A DNA stretch of 64,000 bases. Source: Dioscorea cayenensis subsp. rotundata (Eukaryota; Streptophyta; Magnoliopsida; Dioscoreales; Dioscoreaceae). The notes beneath the pieces were generated by a model that saw only the letters and a list, made by a program, of their open reading frames with translations, was not told the origin of the DNA and did no database searches. The stretch spans positions 17,829,501 through 17,893,500 of the forward strand of contig NC_052474.1 in the NCBI RefSeq assembly GCF_009730915.1, given 5' to 3'. The number at the start of each line of letters is the position of its first letter. Position 1 is the first letter of the stretch. Below, in pieces: positions 22,303-33,325 of this stretch. The translations under genes were made by a program, and so were the position numbers.

Positions 22303-22320
22303 TGGCGCCGTTGCCTGGAA
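22303..22320 (+). other. Primer-binding site of element C (tRNA-Asp type)
   Basis: TGGCGCCGTTGCCTGGAA lies six bases behind the LTR end. It is complementary to the 3' end of plant tRNA-Asp with one or two mismatches. This primer is typical of Athila-lineage elements. Confidence 0.8.
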
Positions 22321-22457
22321 CATTAAGGAGTTCTAGGAAACTTCTAGCTTATTTCTCTAACCATTTTTTTCTTTTTATTTTTCTTTTTTTCTTTTCATTT
22401 ATCTTTTTTTTTTATCTTAACTTGTTGTATCTTTCTTAACTTTGCAAGGTATAGTGC

Positions 22458-24217
22458 ATGACACGAGCGAATCCATCAAACCCAGTCGCACCGAACCGTG
22501 AAATTGAAAGGACCTTGCATCGAAGATTAAGAGAAGTGGATGAAGGTTGAAGTGAATGAAATATTGAAATTGAGGACAGAGAATCTATAATCACAGCTGA
22601 GGAAAGATGAACCTTATCCGAATATGAAAGGCCATAGTTCACAGGTGAAGAATTCAGTGTTCAAGCACCATCCATCGCCACAAACAATTTTGAAATCAAG
22701 CCCAGTACCATCGGCATGATCATCTTTCCCATTTTCTCCAAATCTGTTCTACTTTCAAGATAAACGGGGTGACAGACGACGCGATCCAGCTGTGACTATT
22801 CCCATTCAATTTGAGAGATGGAGCATGTGGGTGGCTCTCATCCTTACCACTGGGATCGATCAAAACATGGAAAGATATGGTTGAAATTTTTTTTGGAAGA
22901 TACTTTCCTCCTAGCAAAGCGGCGAAGCTAAGGCACGTAATTTTAGCGTTTAAGCAAGGACAGTCGGAAACATTATTTGAAGCATATAAGAGATTCAAAG
23001 ATATTCTTTGAAGATGCCCCCATCATGGCTTTGCTTCTTGGATGCGGTTTCAGATCATCTACAACGGGTTGAACTATGCAACTCATCAATTAATTAATGC
23101 CGCAGCGGGTGGATCTCTTAGCAACAAGTACCCCGACGAAGCCGAGCAACTCCTTGAATCAATAGCAAGCAATGAGTCTCATTGGGCCTCAAAAGATGCA
23201 CCACGAAAAGGGGCCGGAATTTATGAAGTTAGTACCAATGATGCCCTTGCGGCGTTGATGTGTTGTCTCAGAAGCTAGACATGCTCATGGGTAGTAGCTC
23301 GAAGTCAGAGTCAGTGATGAGTTGTAGCACTTGTGGTGGAGGGCATGGAGTCGCCCAATATCCTATTGCTAGCTCCTCTGTGGCCCCAATTTAGAATGTT
23401 GATTATATTAGGGGACAAAGGCCACAAGGAAACCCTTACAGCCCAACTTATAATCCGGGGTGGAAATACCACCTAAACGTTTTCATGGAATCAGGGGCAA
23501 CAACAAAAAGCTGCACCACCTCCACAAGGTTCCCTAAATGCAAAAACCAATATTGGGGAAGAGATTCACTACTCAAGACAAGCTCGCCAAGTTCATGATT
23601 AACAATGAGTCAAGGTTTAATAACATAACCAGTAGTATGGATACTCAGTTCAGTAAGGTGAATGCTCAGCTTGTTCAACATGCCTGATAGTTCAATGAGA
23701 TAGGCTCCATTTTACAGAATCTTCAAGCTTTTATACAGTCCCTTCAGGCAGTATTCCTATCAACACTGAGGAGAACCCAAGAGAGCACTTGAAGGCCATT
23801 TCCTATAGAAGAGGGAGACATGTTGAGACAAGGATCGAAGTTGACCCAAATGTCAAGGAAACTGGGGTAGCCAAAGCAGAAGACCCCAACATAGGTGAGA
23901 AAGTTACTGAGAAAGGCAAGCAAGGTAAAAACAAGGAAATTCCACCAAGGGGTTCATCAAAGCCATTTGAATACAAACCTCCAATTCCTTATTCGGCCAG
24001 ATTAAAGCAAGATAAGGAGGATGCTCAATTCAAAAAATTTATCAATATCTTCAAGCAACTCCACATAAACATCCCGATAGTGGAAGCTTTAAGTCAATTG
24101 CCCAAGTATGCCAAGTTTTTAAAAGAACTACTTACAAAAAAGAGCAAACTTGAAGAAAAGAGCATAGTTGCACTCATGTGGAATTGTTCAGCCATTTTGG
24201 AGAAGAAGCTCCCATAA
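22458..24217 (+). pseudogene. Element C gag, broken
   Basis: It begins MTRANPSNPVAPNREIE, a common Athila gag start, and meets a stop after about 30 codons. The capsid portion is in 22811-23011 (GWLSSLPLGSIKTWKDM, FFGRYFPPSKAAKLR, LFEAYKRFKDIL) and 23042-23278 (IYNGLNYATHQLINAAAGGS). The knuckle near 23320 reads CSTCGGGHGVAQYP, so the last cysteine is tyrosine. The segment 23789-24217 is the linker with PIPYSARLKQDKED, FKQLHINIPIVEALSQ and FLKELLTKKSKLEE. Confidence 0.78.
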
Positions 24218-24660
24218 AAATTGAAAGACCCGGGAAGCATCATAATTCCATGCGTACTTGAGGGTGGAGTTCATGAAAATGCCTTAGCAGACTCAGGTGC
24301 GATCATCAATGTTATGCCCTATACCATGTATTTGAAGCTTGGTCTAGATGAACTTAGACTTATGAGAATGATTTTACAATTGGCGGATCGATCAACAAGG
24401 AAGCCTCGTGGGATTGCGGAGGATGTGATTGTTCAGGTGGACAAATTTGTGTTCCCGATGGATTTTGTCATCATGGATATTGATGAAGACGTGGAGACAC
24501 CATTGATTCTTGGTGGATTTTGCCATCATGGATATTGGTTGGCCCTAATTGATCTTGAAGGAGGAAAATTAACATTAAGGGTTGAAGAGGAAGAAGAGTA
24601 TACACTCTATCAGCGGCCATGAAACAGTCATTGGACCATGATGACATGCTTTGTTTTATT
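24218..24660 (+). pseudogene. Element C aspartic protease, broken
   Basis: KDPGSIIIPCVLEG leads to NALADSGAIINVMPYTMY, the active-site region (D-S-G-A with I where S is usual). Then come LRLMRMILQLADRSTRKPRG, VDKFVFPMDFVIMDID, TPLILGGF (normally ILGRPF) and GGKLTLRVEEE. A frameshift near 24600 breaks the last part. Confidence 0.78.
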
Positions 24661-25143
24661 GATGAAAGTGAACTTTTAATTTCTGATTGTGTGTAGGAGG
24701 TGCTATCATTGAACTCATTGGATGAGTACTTGGGAGAGCTAGGAAATGAAGATCAAGAAAACCTTCACCCTCCACTTCCAAGTTCTAATTTGAAGAAGCC
24801 AAAGGAGAAGGTTATCTGTACCAATGCTAAAGAAAAAAAGAAAAAAGATTCAATGTTGAAAAATATTTGGAGGGAGGTCCGTGGAAGGAAGAAGAAAGGT
24901 ATCACTCATTGTCATCCAACAACTCAAGAAAAGAAGGTACAATCTTCACCTCCCTTTACTCATGAAAAATTTGAAATTCATTCATTGATGTCATTGAATT
25001 TACCGGGAAGAAACAATAATTCAAAGATGACTGGGGTAACTTGTCACTATTCGAACCCCCATGAGGTAAGCAACAAGGTATGTAAGGCTCATGAAGTTAA
25101 AAAACCGCTTCTTGGGAGGCAACCCAAGCATTCGGGGGTTTAA
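24661..25143 (+). pseudogene. Element C basic tail joined to the conserved GGCAACCCAAG block
   Basis: The longest frame (24700-25143) reads LSLNSLDEYLGELGNEDQE, then a lysine-rich stretch (KKKKDSMLKNIWREVRGRKKKG), and ends HEVKKPLLGRQPKHSGV. The lysine-rich text occupies the place where RT, RNase H and integrase would be. KPLLGRQPK is the translation of the conserved block. Whether it is a real protein extension of gag-protease is unknown. Confidence 0.6.
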
Positions 25144-25406
25144 TTTCATGTTTTCATGTTATTTGTGTTCATGTTAGTGTTCTTTTTGTATTTTCTTTAG
25201 ATTTTTGAATTTGAATAATATTATCATCATCCATGTGGTATTTTAATTGTGTGCATCGATGAGAAACACTTGGTTTGGCTATCATTTCATGCATTAGATC
25301 AAAATTTTGAACAATTATTTAATGTTGGAGCTGTTTTTGGAACACTTTGTAGCCATGCCCATGTGTTTAGAGAAGTACTTGAAACTTTAAAACATGATTT
25401 CAAGGG
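25144..25406 (+). other. Element C spacer, non-coding
   Basis: T-rich spacer between the GGCAACCCAAG block and the palindromes. Nothing else seen. Confidence 0.5.
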
Positions 25407-25507
25407 CATACGGCCTCAATGAGGAGCTCATTGAGGCCATCTGTCCTAAACCTAGAGATTTCACTAGGGCATACAGCCTCAATGAGCTCCTCATTGAGGC
25501 CGTATGG
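25407..25507 (+). repeat. Nested palindromes of family 2
   Basis: Two blocks, GGCCTCAATGAGGAGCTC.. (25412-25438) and GCCTCAATGAGCTCCTC.. (about 25475-25501), are exact reverse complements of one another. Each is also nearly self-complementary. They are flanked by CATACGG on the left and CCGTATGG on the right. A smaller relative, GCGGCCCCCATATGGCCGTATGG-like, lies at 25899-25921. Confidence 0.9.
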
Positions 25508-26024
25508 AGTCGAATTTATCATGCCAAACTTGCCACCTTGTCTCTCTCTTCACTACTCTTCTTCTCCAACCAAGCTCCAATCTTCACTATCCATCAAACC
25601 ACGGCTCGATCTCATCATTTCTTGTTCTAATTCATCTCCTAATCTCTTTGAGAAGTAGATCTAGTGGTTTTCTCCAAGCTCCACTCAAGTTTTCTCAAGC
25701 TTTTGTTGGTAAGAACCTTGATGGTTAACTTTACTTTCTCAATTTCTTCTTGCTTTCTTGAGCTTATTTGTGGATTGTTTCTAGCTATTAGCTTGTCTTG
25801 TGTGGTATAAGCATCATGGTTATGAATTTACTTGACTTCATGTTTAAATTTTTAAAATTTCATGATGATGGGAACCTCTTGCAATTTGAATAGTATCCAT
25901 GCGGCCCCCATATGGCCGTATGGATCCTATTCTATTGTTTTTATCAATGCTTTACCCATTTTCATTCCACAACTTGCATTCTCTTGGATTCCTTTAAGTC
26001 TTATATGGTTCATTATTGATGTAG

Positions 26025-26325
26025 GAATGCCAATGTCAAGAAACTCACTTCTAAACGACTAAGGATTGATTGTCACACCCCCAAAGAACCTTGTTTCTCT
26101 AGTGCTCTTCACAAAGCTTGATATGAAATTTTAAAGACCAAGACCTTCTGTACCTTTTGTCACATTGAATAGAGTATTTTGGAAACACTTGGGATGGATG
26201 AACAAGTCAAGAAATTACTTTTACATGGTTGTTGGCGAATTTGTTTGAAATCAAAGCCCCTACCTATCGCCAACTAACCTTAGAGGTTTTGAGCACTTTC
26301 GAAGCACACAACGTCTTGTGATGAC
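26025..26325 (+). pseudogene. Element C vestige of Athila ORF (N-terminal part only)
   Basis: In one frame or its neighbours the text reads KKLTSKRLRIDCHTPKEPC, then ALHKA.YEILKTKTF, then ILETLGMDEQVKKLLLHGCW, then PTYRQLTLEVLSTFEAHN. This is the order of the Athila ORF (SKR.., ERYE.L..RK, LG..D.V..L, PTY..LTLEFLSS). The rest is missing, and frameshifts and stops are present. Confidence 0.6.
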
Positions 26326-27760
26326 TAGTTTGACATTTGAGCATGGGCACTTGCTTTTATTTCTACAGCTTGTTTCTTTGCTTTACTTTTCTTGCATGTG
26401 TGTTTGTTTGATTTTAATAAGTTGGGGAGGGGATGCCCTGCTAACCTTGTGTCAGACCTTCTTTATTTTATCTAGTTTGTGTATTTGAATACTCCCTAGT
26501 ATTTAAATTTTTGCAATCTTAAATTTTGTTTGGAATGATGATGCCCTTTTAAACCTTGCAGGGAATTAAGGGAGCTTGGTGAGCCTCTCCACATCTCATG
26601 GAAGTCGGACCCGACATGAAAAGCTTGCAATATGTTTTGTAAGGGTCACATCTCATAGCGTGCACAAGATTAACCGGGGAAGTTTGCTTTTCACCCTTCT
26701 CTATTGTTTTCAATGTATATATTACTGTGTTGTTCATGATTAGTGCACATTGGGGACAATGTACAACACTAGGTGTGGGGATGGGTGTATTTCATGTATT
26801 ATTGTCGTTATTTGCATGCTAGTGTTACCTATGACGGCTTGTTCATTATTATAAGACTCTTCTAGCATGGTTTTATGATTGATATGAGTCACATGCTTTT
26901 TGTGCTCTATTGAATTCAGTTTCATCCCTATTATTTTCTTGTGCATTGAATCTTATGTTGATGCCCTGGGAATAGCCAACATGACTACTCTAACTCTCTT
27001 GTATGCTTAACACACAACTTTGAGTACTTGGCCTTAGAACACTAAGTTCTATCTTTCAGTGAACTCTTAAGAACTTTCGACCCTGGTTGAGCTAGCCTTA
27101 GTTTTGTGGAATGTAGAGTAGTCTAAAGATGTGATCCAGGGTAAATTCAAAAAAAAAGAAAAAAAATGAGTCTATGTCAGTATTCCTCTGCTGATGAAGC
27201 ATGAATGTGTCTATGTAGACTGTAATCGAGTAGTTGGGTGGCTCTTGTGCCTAACCCCCATGTGCACCCTCTAGAAAGATTTTTTGGTTCAATCTATGTT
27301 AGTCGGACTAGAAAAAAAAATGAAATTAAAATAAAAACCCTAGTGATCTTATTGATTACCTACTAGAGGTTTTGAGAATAAAAAGGGAGTTAGTTCAAGT
27401 TCTTGAATTAGAAGGATCTTACCTGTTCATTGAAGTAGCACTTAGCACTCTAAGACTTAGTAGTCTTTGTTTATGGAGTGACTAGCATCTAGAGCTGTAC
27501 TGATCGAAGTCAGTAGGCTAGAAACAGATCAGGGAAAATGAGATACAAGGTTCACACAAAAGGCACAGATATATAAGACGTGAGACAGGATCTTTCTATT
27601 GTGCATACTGTTTGTAACTCATTATCTGTATATCATTTTCTAGTGCTTGTAGATTCTTATACTTATTTGAGCCGGAGGTGATACATTTAGCTACTTATCA
27701 TTATTTTTGTTTTTTTCATGATTTGTTTTCTTGGGGACAAGCAAAGGCTTAGGTGTGCGG
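26326..27760 (+). other. Element C 3' non-coding region
   Basis: It holds the imperfect hairpin with GTGTGGGG tract (26744-26785) and long A/T-rich stretches. It has no credible gene and leads to the PPT AGGTGTGCGGATATT at 27761-27775. Confidence 0.6.
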
Positions 27761-27775
27761 ATATTTGATAAGTCT

Positions 27776-29153
27776 CTAAATATACATATTTTAGTATATG
27801 TATTTGTTATTGTTAGCATGTACTTTTATAAGGATTGATGCTCGTTTTATGCTTAATCGTGTATTATTTTCTTCACAAGGCATGAAAATGCCACGGAAGA
27901 TATGGAGATACGATTTGGGTGGAAAAAGAGAAGAAAATTAGGTCGACGTACTATAGCGGATTACTATAGCTGGAGTGCTGTAACAAGATCACTGTATTAA
28001 ACACTGTAGCACCTGGATGATTTTTGAGACAGGAATTGATCCAAGCCATACGCCTCAATGTTGCTCAGGATTAAGCCCGGGATGAACACTGTAGCAAGAG
28101 AAGATGTGGTTTTGCTTGATTCATAATGCCTCAATGAGGCCATCATAGACCTCCTCATTGACCCAGTATGGATGGCTTTTCGGGAGTTTGAAGTCTCTTT
28201 TTGAGCCTCATACGGCCTCCACTTGGGGGTTATAAGAGAGCATTTGGAGGTGATCAAGGGATTGAACTTCAAGGGGAAAGCTTCATCATCAAGGGAGGAG
28301 GAGCATTCGGCATTTATTGGGCTAGAGGAAGCATCATTCGGCCAGCATTGCTCTTCTTCATCATCATTCGGACTAGGGAGTGCCACTTATCCATTTGTTT
28401 CTTGTTTTTATTGAGTTTGTCATACATGTTTGTATGATGGAACACTAGTCCCCCAAGCCCACCGGATGTAGGTGAACTTTGAGGGGTTCATCATGTATTT
28501 TGGATGCTATACTTTTATTTGAAATGCATTTGGTTGATTTAAGTCTTGGCTCATTGTTCTTCATATCTAGAACTATAAAATAGAGAGATCCTTAGTTCTT
28601 TGTTGAGTTGTACATGTAGATGTGACCTACTTGCATGTACTAGATCATTAATGAGCTAGAAGGGGTATTCTTGGATCGACATGCCGAGAAATTGGATGTC
28701 GGTAGCCCCTCCGAATCTTAAGGATAGACTTAAGGTAAGTGTGTCCTTATAGCGGGATTTTCCTACACCTAATGCAATTGTAGGAATGTGATTAGGGAGA
28801 GATCTCTATTGACATTTGTATGGGATGAAAGTTCAATCGTCGAGAAATTGGGATTGGACTAATCTTTAGATCCTTCGGTATAAATCACCCCTGCTTTGCT
28901 TTTACTATGCATCCATATATCATGATGACCACTCAAGGGGATCCTCATCCCTAGGCCTCTATATCTCATTGTGGCTCTTGTGATCTCCTGTATTGATTGT
29001 ATTGTTTGTTCTTGCAAGTTGTTTATATTATTGCACTTCTTAGAGTAGTAAAAGATGCTTAAATTGTAAGGTTAGATAATAGGTGATGGAGGAGTAATAG
29101 GAGCTCCTTAGCCCCGTGGAATACAAACCCTGTGTCACTCACAGGGTATTACT
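27776..29153 (+). repeat. 3' LTR of element C, truncated at its end
   Basis: It is near-identical to 20740-22263 over its length, allowing for small deletions in the first half. It stops at GGTATTACT; the final 33 bases of the 5' copy (22264-22296) are missing. Sequence of B (CTAAGGATCATGGAG) follows directly. Confidence 0.88.
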
Positions 29154-29699
29154 CTAAGGATCATGGAGAAGATGCTCTAGAAGATGAACGAGAGAGGAAA
29201 TGCCACAACAAACACCCCAAGCCTGTTGGGGAAGCACAAGAATGGAACAAGGGTGACGAACCCTTAAGTGGTAACAAGCTCGACAACTCTCCCTCTACCT
29301 TCAAAAGACTATGTTCATCATGCTTCCAAGTCATGGATAAGAGGAGAACCTTCATTTATGAACTCCCGTGAGGTAAGACAAGGTACGTCAAGCTAAGTGA
29401 CGTTAAACAAGCGCTTCTTGGGAGACAACCCAAGCTTTTACAATTTTCTGGTGTTTAGTTTAGTGTTTGCATGAATAAGGCTTTAAGTGTTTGGTGTCTT
29501 GATTTTTATATGCTTGTGCTATGATTTTCTTGTGGATTATTTGGTGTTATCATGTCCTTTTATTGTTGTGGTGAAGAATCTTGGTCGTTTGAGCATGTTT
29601 TCCATATTTTCTTGGGTTAATGTTGCATCTTAAAGCAGGCTTTGAGTGTATAGTTATGTTCAGAAATTTTTCTGCAGAGCTTGCAGGGTTTTCTAAGTA

Positions 29700-30320
29700 C
29701 CCAAAGTAAAACACACGCTCGTGTGGAATTTCCATACGGCCATGTGTTTATGTTCAAAGCTCAACCAGAGAGGGTACAGGAGCATGGACTCGCCCGTGTG
29801 AACAAACCTTGTGACGGTCCACGCCCGTGCGGAAGTTTTGAACGGGTGTGTGTTTTCCTACAGAGACTTAGAGATTTTTTCCGAGAAGACACAGGGACGT
29901 GGATTCGCCCCTGTGGATGATCCTGTGCTATACACACGGGCGTTGGGTAATTTCCAAATGCCCGTGTGGATCTCTCCAAAAGTGCTCTCTTCCATTCCGA
30001 GAATACACAAGGGCGTGTGAATGCTCCTGTGAGCTAGCCCTGTAAAGGTCCACGGCCGTGTGGAATATCTGCACGGGCGTGTGAAAACACTTAGAGAGTT
30101 TTCTCAGTTGGGTAGAGACACCACAGGGGTGTGCATCTGCTTTTGTGGGTCGGGCACATGGGTGTGGGTAATTTCCGCACGCCTGTGTGATTGCGTTCAG
30201 TAGCTTAGAGTGTTTTCCTGAGAGCACACATGGGCATGCGTCTGCCTCTGTGGGTCTCTCCTGTAGAGGCACACGGGAGTGAGTAATTTCTACAAGCCCG
30301 TGTGAATGTACAAAAACACA
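29700..30320 (+). repeat. Element B leader: palindromic array
   Basis: Successive units such as CACACGCTCGTGTGGAATTTCC, CACGGCCGTGTGGAATATCTGC and GCACGGGCGTGTG alternate with ACAGGGGTGTGCATCTGC-type units. Another pair precedes ORF2 at about 30660-30706. Confidence 0.85.
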
Positions 30321-30770
30321 AGAGTTACAGATTTTCTTTAAAATCCTTTCGTTTTTCTTCATTGTCATCCTCCTAATCACTCAGAGAACACTCCTAATCC
30401 CTCTCCTGACCTTGCATCTTTGATTTAGGGAGACTTACTCTAGTTTTCTGGCCGAATTCAAAGTTTTTAACTTTATTCTATCAGTAACCCTTAATTCTCT
30501 CTTTTTCTTCACCATATTTGATTTTAATCAATTAAAATGCTGAATGTTGCTTTGTTTCTACAATTAGAAGGGGTATTCATGTTTAGAAAATAATTAGAAA
30601 TGATCTGATGATGTACTTTTGAGTTTTTAACTTGAAGACATGCGTTTTTCCCGCCCGGAAAGATCTACACGGGCATGTGGAAATTCCACACGACCGTGTG
30701 GATTTCTGCTATATTATTCGGTGAACTTCTTTGATCTATTGTTCTATATTTTTTACAGATATGGTACCTC

Positions 30771-32042
30771 GGTGGAAGAGGCAAGCTGAGAAACGTCCGC
30801 GTGAGTCATCACCTAAGCCTGAATAGATGGAATTCATGATTCCCGAGCATCAAGCTTGATTTCAGGGATTGGCAAAGCTAAGGTATGGACAGACACATTT
30901 TCCTGACATGGATGCAGTGAGAGAGGTTTAGGGGATAGGTGACATGGTAGAAGAAATAGAGGAGATGCTTGCGCTAGGATGATGGAGTCGGTTGCTAGCC
31001 ATACGGGATCCTACGATCCGTATGTTGACGCTCGAGGTTTTATCATCATTCGAGTTCAACCGCTCTTATTCCAGCTTTGACAGTGTAGACACTATATAGT
31101 TTAGAGCACTCGGACAACATCACAGCATGTCACTCACGCAGTTCTAGATTAGACGGGGACATTATGATCTGGTATTCACAGATACAGATGACTATGAGTA
31201 GTTGCCTATAGATTACCCCGGCGCGTTGACATTGTAGCTTGCATATAGAGCGCTATGTGGACTGGGGCAGTATGAGCCCGGGGTGTGTAAGGCCACATGT
31301 CTCTCCCGGCCCAGTTACAGGTATATACACATCGTTCTGAGCAAGTCAGTTAACGATCGTGGTGACAACACCGGTGTGCTCAGCCGACAGGACATGCTAT
31401 ATCTCTATTTGATAGTACAGAGCACACCGATACACCTGGGACACATCCTGGCAGATTATATATGACATCAGCGGTAGTATGTCAGATTAGGAGTGATATT
31501 CTCTGGCCTTTACATCACGAGACTAGTTATGGGAATAGGTTTCTTGGACGCGATTCGAGGATCTAAGAAGGCGAGTATACCTGTCCCCCTAAGCATAGAG
31601 ATGATGTGGTTGATGGGGATGGTTCATAGGGTTTAGCCGGGAGTGTATGCTTTGATTACACCTGTCCCAGAGATAGCCGAGGGTGAGGGTCCCCCGAGCC
31701 TCAGCTTGCACTGATGGAGATCGAGGCACCTCCTACTGCACATGAGCTACACCCAGTGCGCATGTTTTCACCTTCTCGAGCCTATGATCATTTTGAGAGG
31801 ATCGAGAGTGCTGTAGGGGGCTTTGGATAGAGATTGCTGAGGTTCGGGTGATACAGGTTATGCAGTATACAGAGTTTATGGCACGTTTTGGATACTTTAC
31901 AGCAGATCCTTGAGCGAGATGTTGTCTCCCCATTTGTTCTCTAGCACCGCCATCATCCATCCCAGCACCAGCTGATCCACATAGTACATCATCGCCACCA
32001 GCAGCAGTAGCAGAGGAGTCCCAGCCAGACACCGACGCTTGA
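30771..32042 (+). pseudogene. Element B ORF2, heavily broken
   Basis: It starts MVPRWKRQAEKRPRESSPKPE and stops at once (TAG 30825 region). Later fragments in changing frames include EVLSSFEFNRS, GVCKATCLSRPSYRY, IHIVLSKSVNDRGDNTGVLS, TPIHLGHILADYI (31283-31465), and a C-terminal piece VRMFSPSRAYDHFERIES. It ends SQPDTDA-stop at 32040-32042. At least six stops are present. Confidence 0.72.
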
Positions 32043-32456
32043 TGCTTCTTTCTTTTTCTTTATTTCTTTCTTGTTTCTGAATTTTATTTTGTATTGTTGC
32101 TAGACTTGCACTACTCAGAAAGGATTTTCCTTCTGAGTATGTCTTTTACTTTCATTTTATTGTCTCCAGTTGTATTCATTGCCTTACACTTTTATATACT
32201 CGAGCTATTTTTGCTTTTATTGAGCTTCACTTAACCACCTTGTGTATGTGTGCATATGGTCTTATCAGTATGGGAATTGAGAACTAGTCATGGACACGCC
32301 AATGTAGGGCCGTGTGTGCTTCACAACTCATTGGACCTATACTCCCAAAAATTTAGCTTCATCAAACGCAATATTAGGAGTCAGGGGGGGTATTGTTTCA
32401 ATTGCCTACTCCCACATATTTACTTGATCGTTATACTTTCTATTGTGTTTGCATGT

Positions 32457-32476
32457 GTACATTGAGGGCAATGTAC
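32457..32476 (+). other. Conserved hairpin, element B
   Basis: GTACATTGAGGGCAATGTAC has the same 8-bp stem as in A with one loop base changed. A G-rich tract follows (GTAAGGGGTGTTGGGGGCAG). Confidence 0.7.
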
Positions 32477-32827
32477 ATCTTAAATGTAAGGGGTGTTGGG
32501 GGCAGTTCATTATGCACATGTCTGTTACACAAGTTTTAATTGACATACATACTCACATATCCAATGGCGGTTTACCTTAGTTGCAATGTTTGTATTCTTG
32601 AGTTTAGGAGAAATTTTAACATTGAATGTTCTCATGATCTAGTTTTTACTTGAATTTCTAGGAATTTTTGCCCGATTAATATTTGAGCACCACTCACTTA
32701 TGAAACTCTTTTGGAAACTCAAGTTTGAAGTTTAAGAGACTAGTTAGTTTTGTTTCTTGTTCTATTTTGCAAAAAAAAAAAAATGGAAAACAAAAAGAAA
32801 GAAAAAAATAGATTTTTTAGTTGTGCA

Positions 32828-33015
32828 ATGGGGGTGGAAAGAGCTACAACCTATGAAGTATGAAGCTACTCTCATAAGTCGGATACTAGTTATGCCCTAA
32901 TGAGAGAAAGAGCTATCATCCCGGTAGAAAGAGCTACCACCTCGAAAGTGTGAAAGCCACCTTAGTGGCCATTTTGGAAAGGGCTACTTTAGAGGATGTG
33001 TGAAGCTACTACCAT
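32828..33015 (+). repeat. GAAAGAGCTACCACC repeats, element B
   Basis: The same block as in A (16907-17115), one unit shorter, in the same place between the hairpin and the PPT. Confidence 0.72.
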
Positions 33016-33310
33016 CCTTTTGCGTTGTTATGCTTGTAGATAAATAAGTCCCTTGTACTTAGAACTTTGAGGAGTATATTTTGGGTTTACTTCAGTGAGT
33101 TTACACACACTTACACGATGTCGGATTTGTTGTCCTTTTTGATTCAAATATTTAGCTAGAGCATTGATTTTTCATATTTAGTGTTGAAAGTTCCCTTTTT
33201 TGTAGAATACCCTCCTTACATTATTTGCTGAATCTAAGGCCAAGCACGTTCAATTTTTTCTTCTTCTATGCTTCAATGTTTTATTTTTGCTTGAGGACAA
33301 GCAAAAGCTT

Positions 33311-33325
33311 AATTGTGGGGGAGTT
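33311..33325 (+). other. Polypurine tract of element B
   Basis: AATTGTGGGGGAGTT directly precedes the LTR start TGATAAGTGC. Confidence 0.8.

Larger units (their letters stand above)
20740..29153 (+). mobile_element. Element C: second family of non-autonomous Athila-like element, nested in B
   Basis: 5' LTR (20740-22296), tRNA-Asp-type PBS, broken gag, protease, basic tail, palindromic leader, a vestige of ORF2, PPT and 3' LTR (27776-29153). No reverse transcriptase or integrase. The host sequence on both sides is the protease/tail of B. The left target copy is ATCTA (20735-20739). The right end has lost 33 bases of the LTR and part of the target copy at a shared TACT. Confidence 0.88.
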
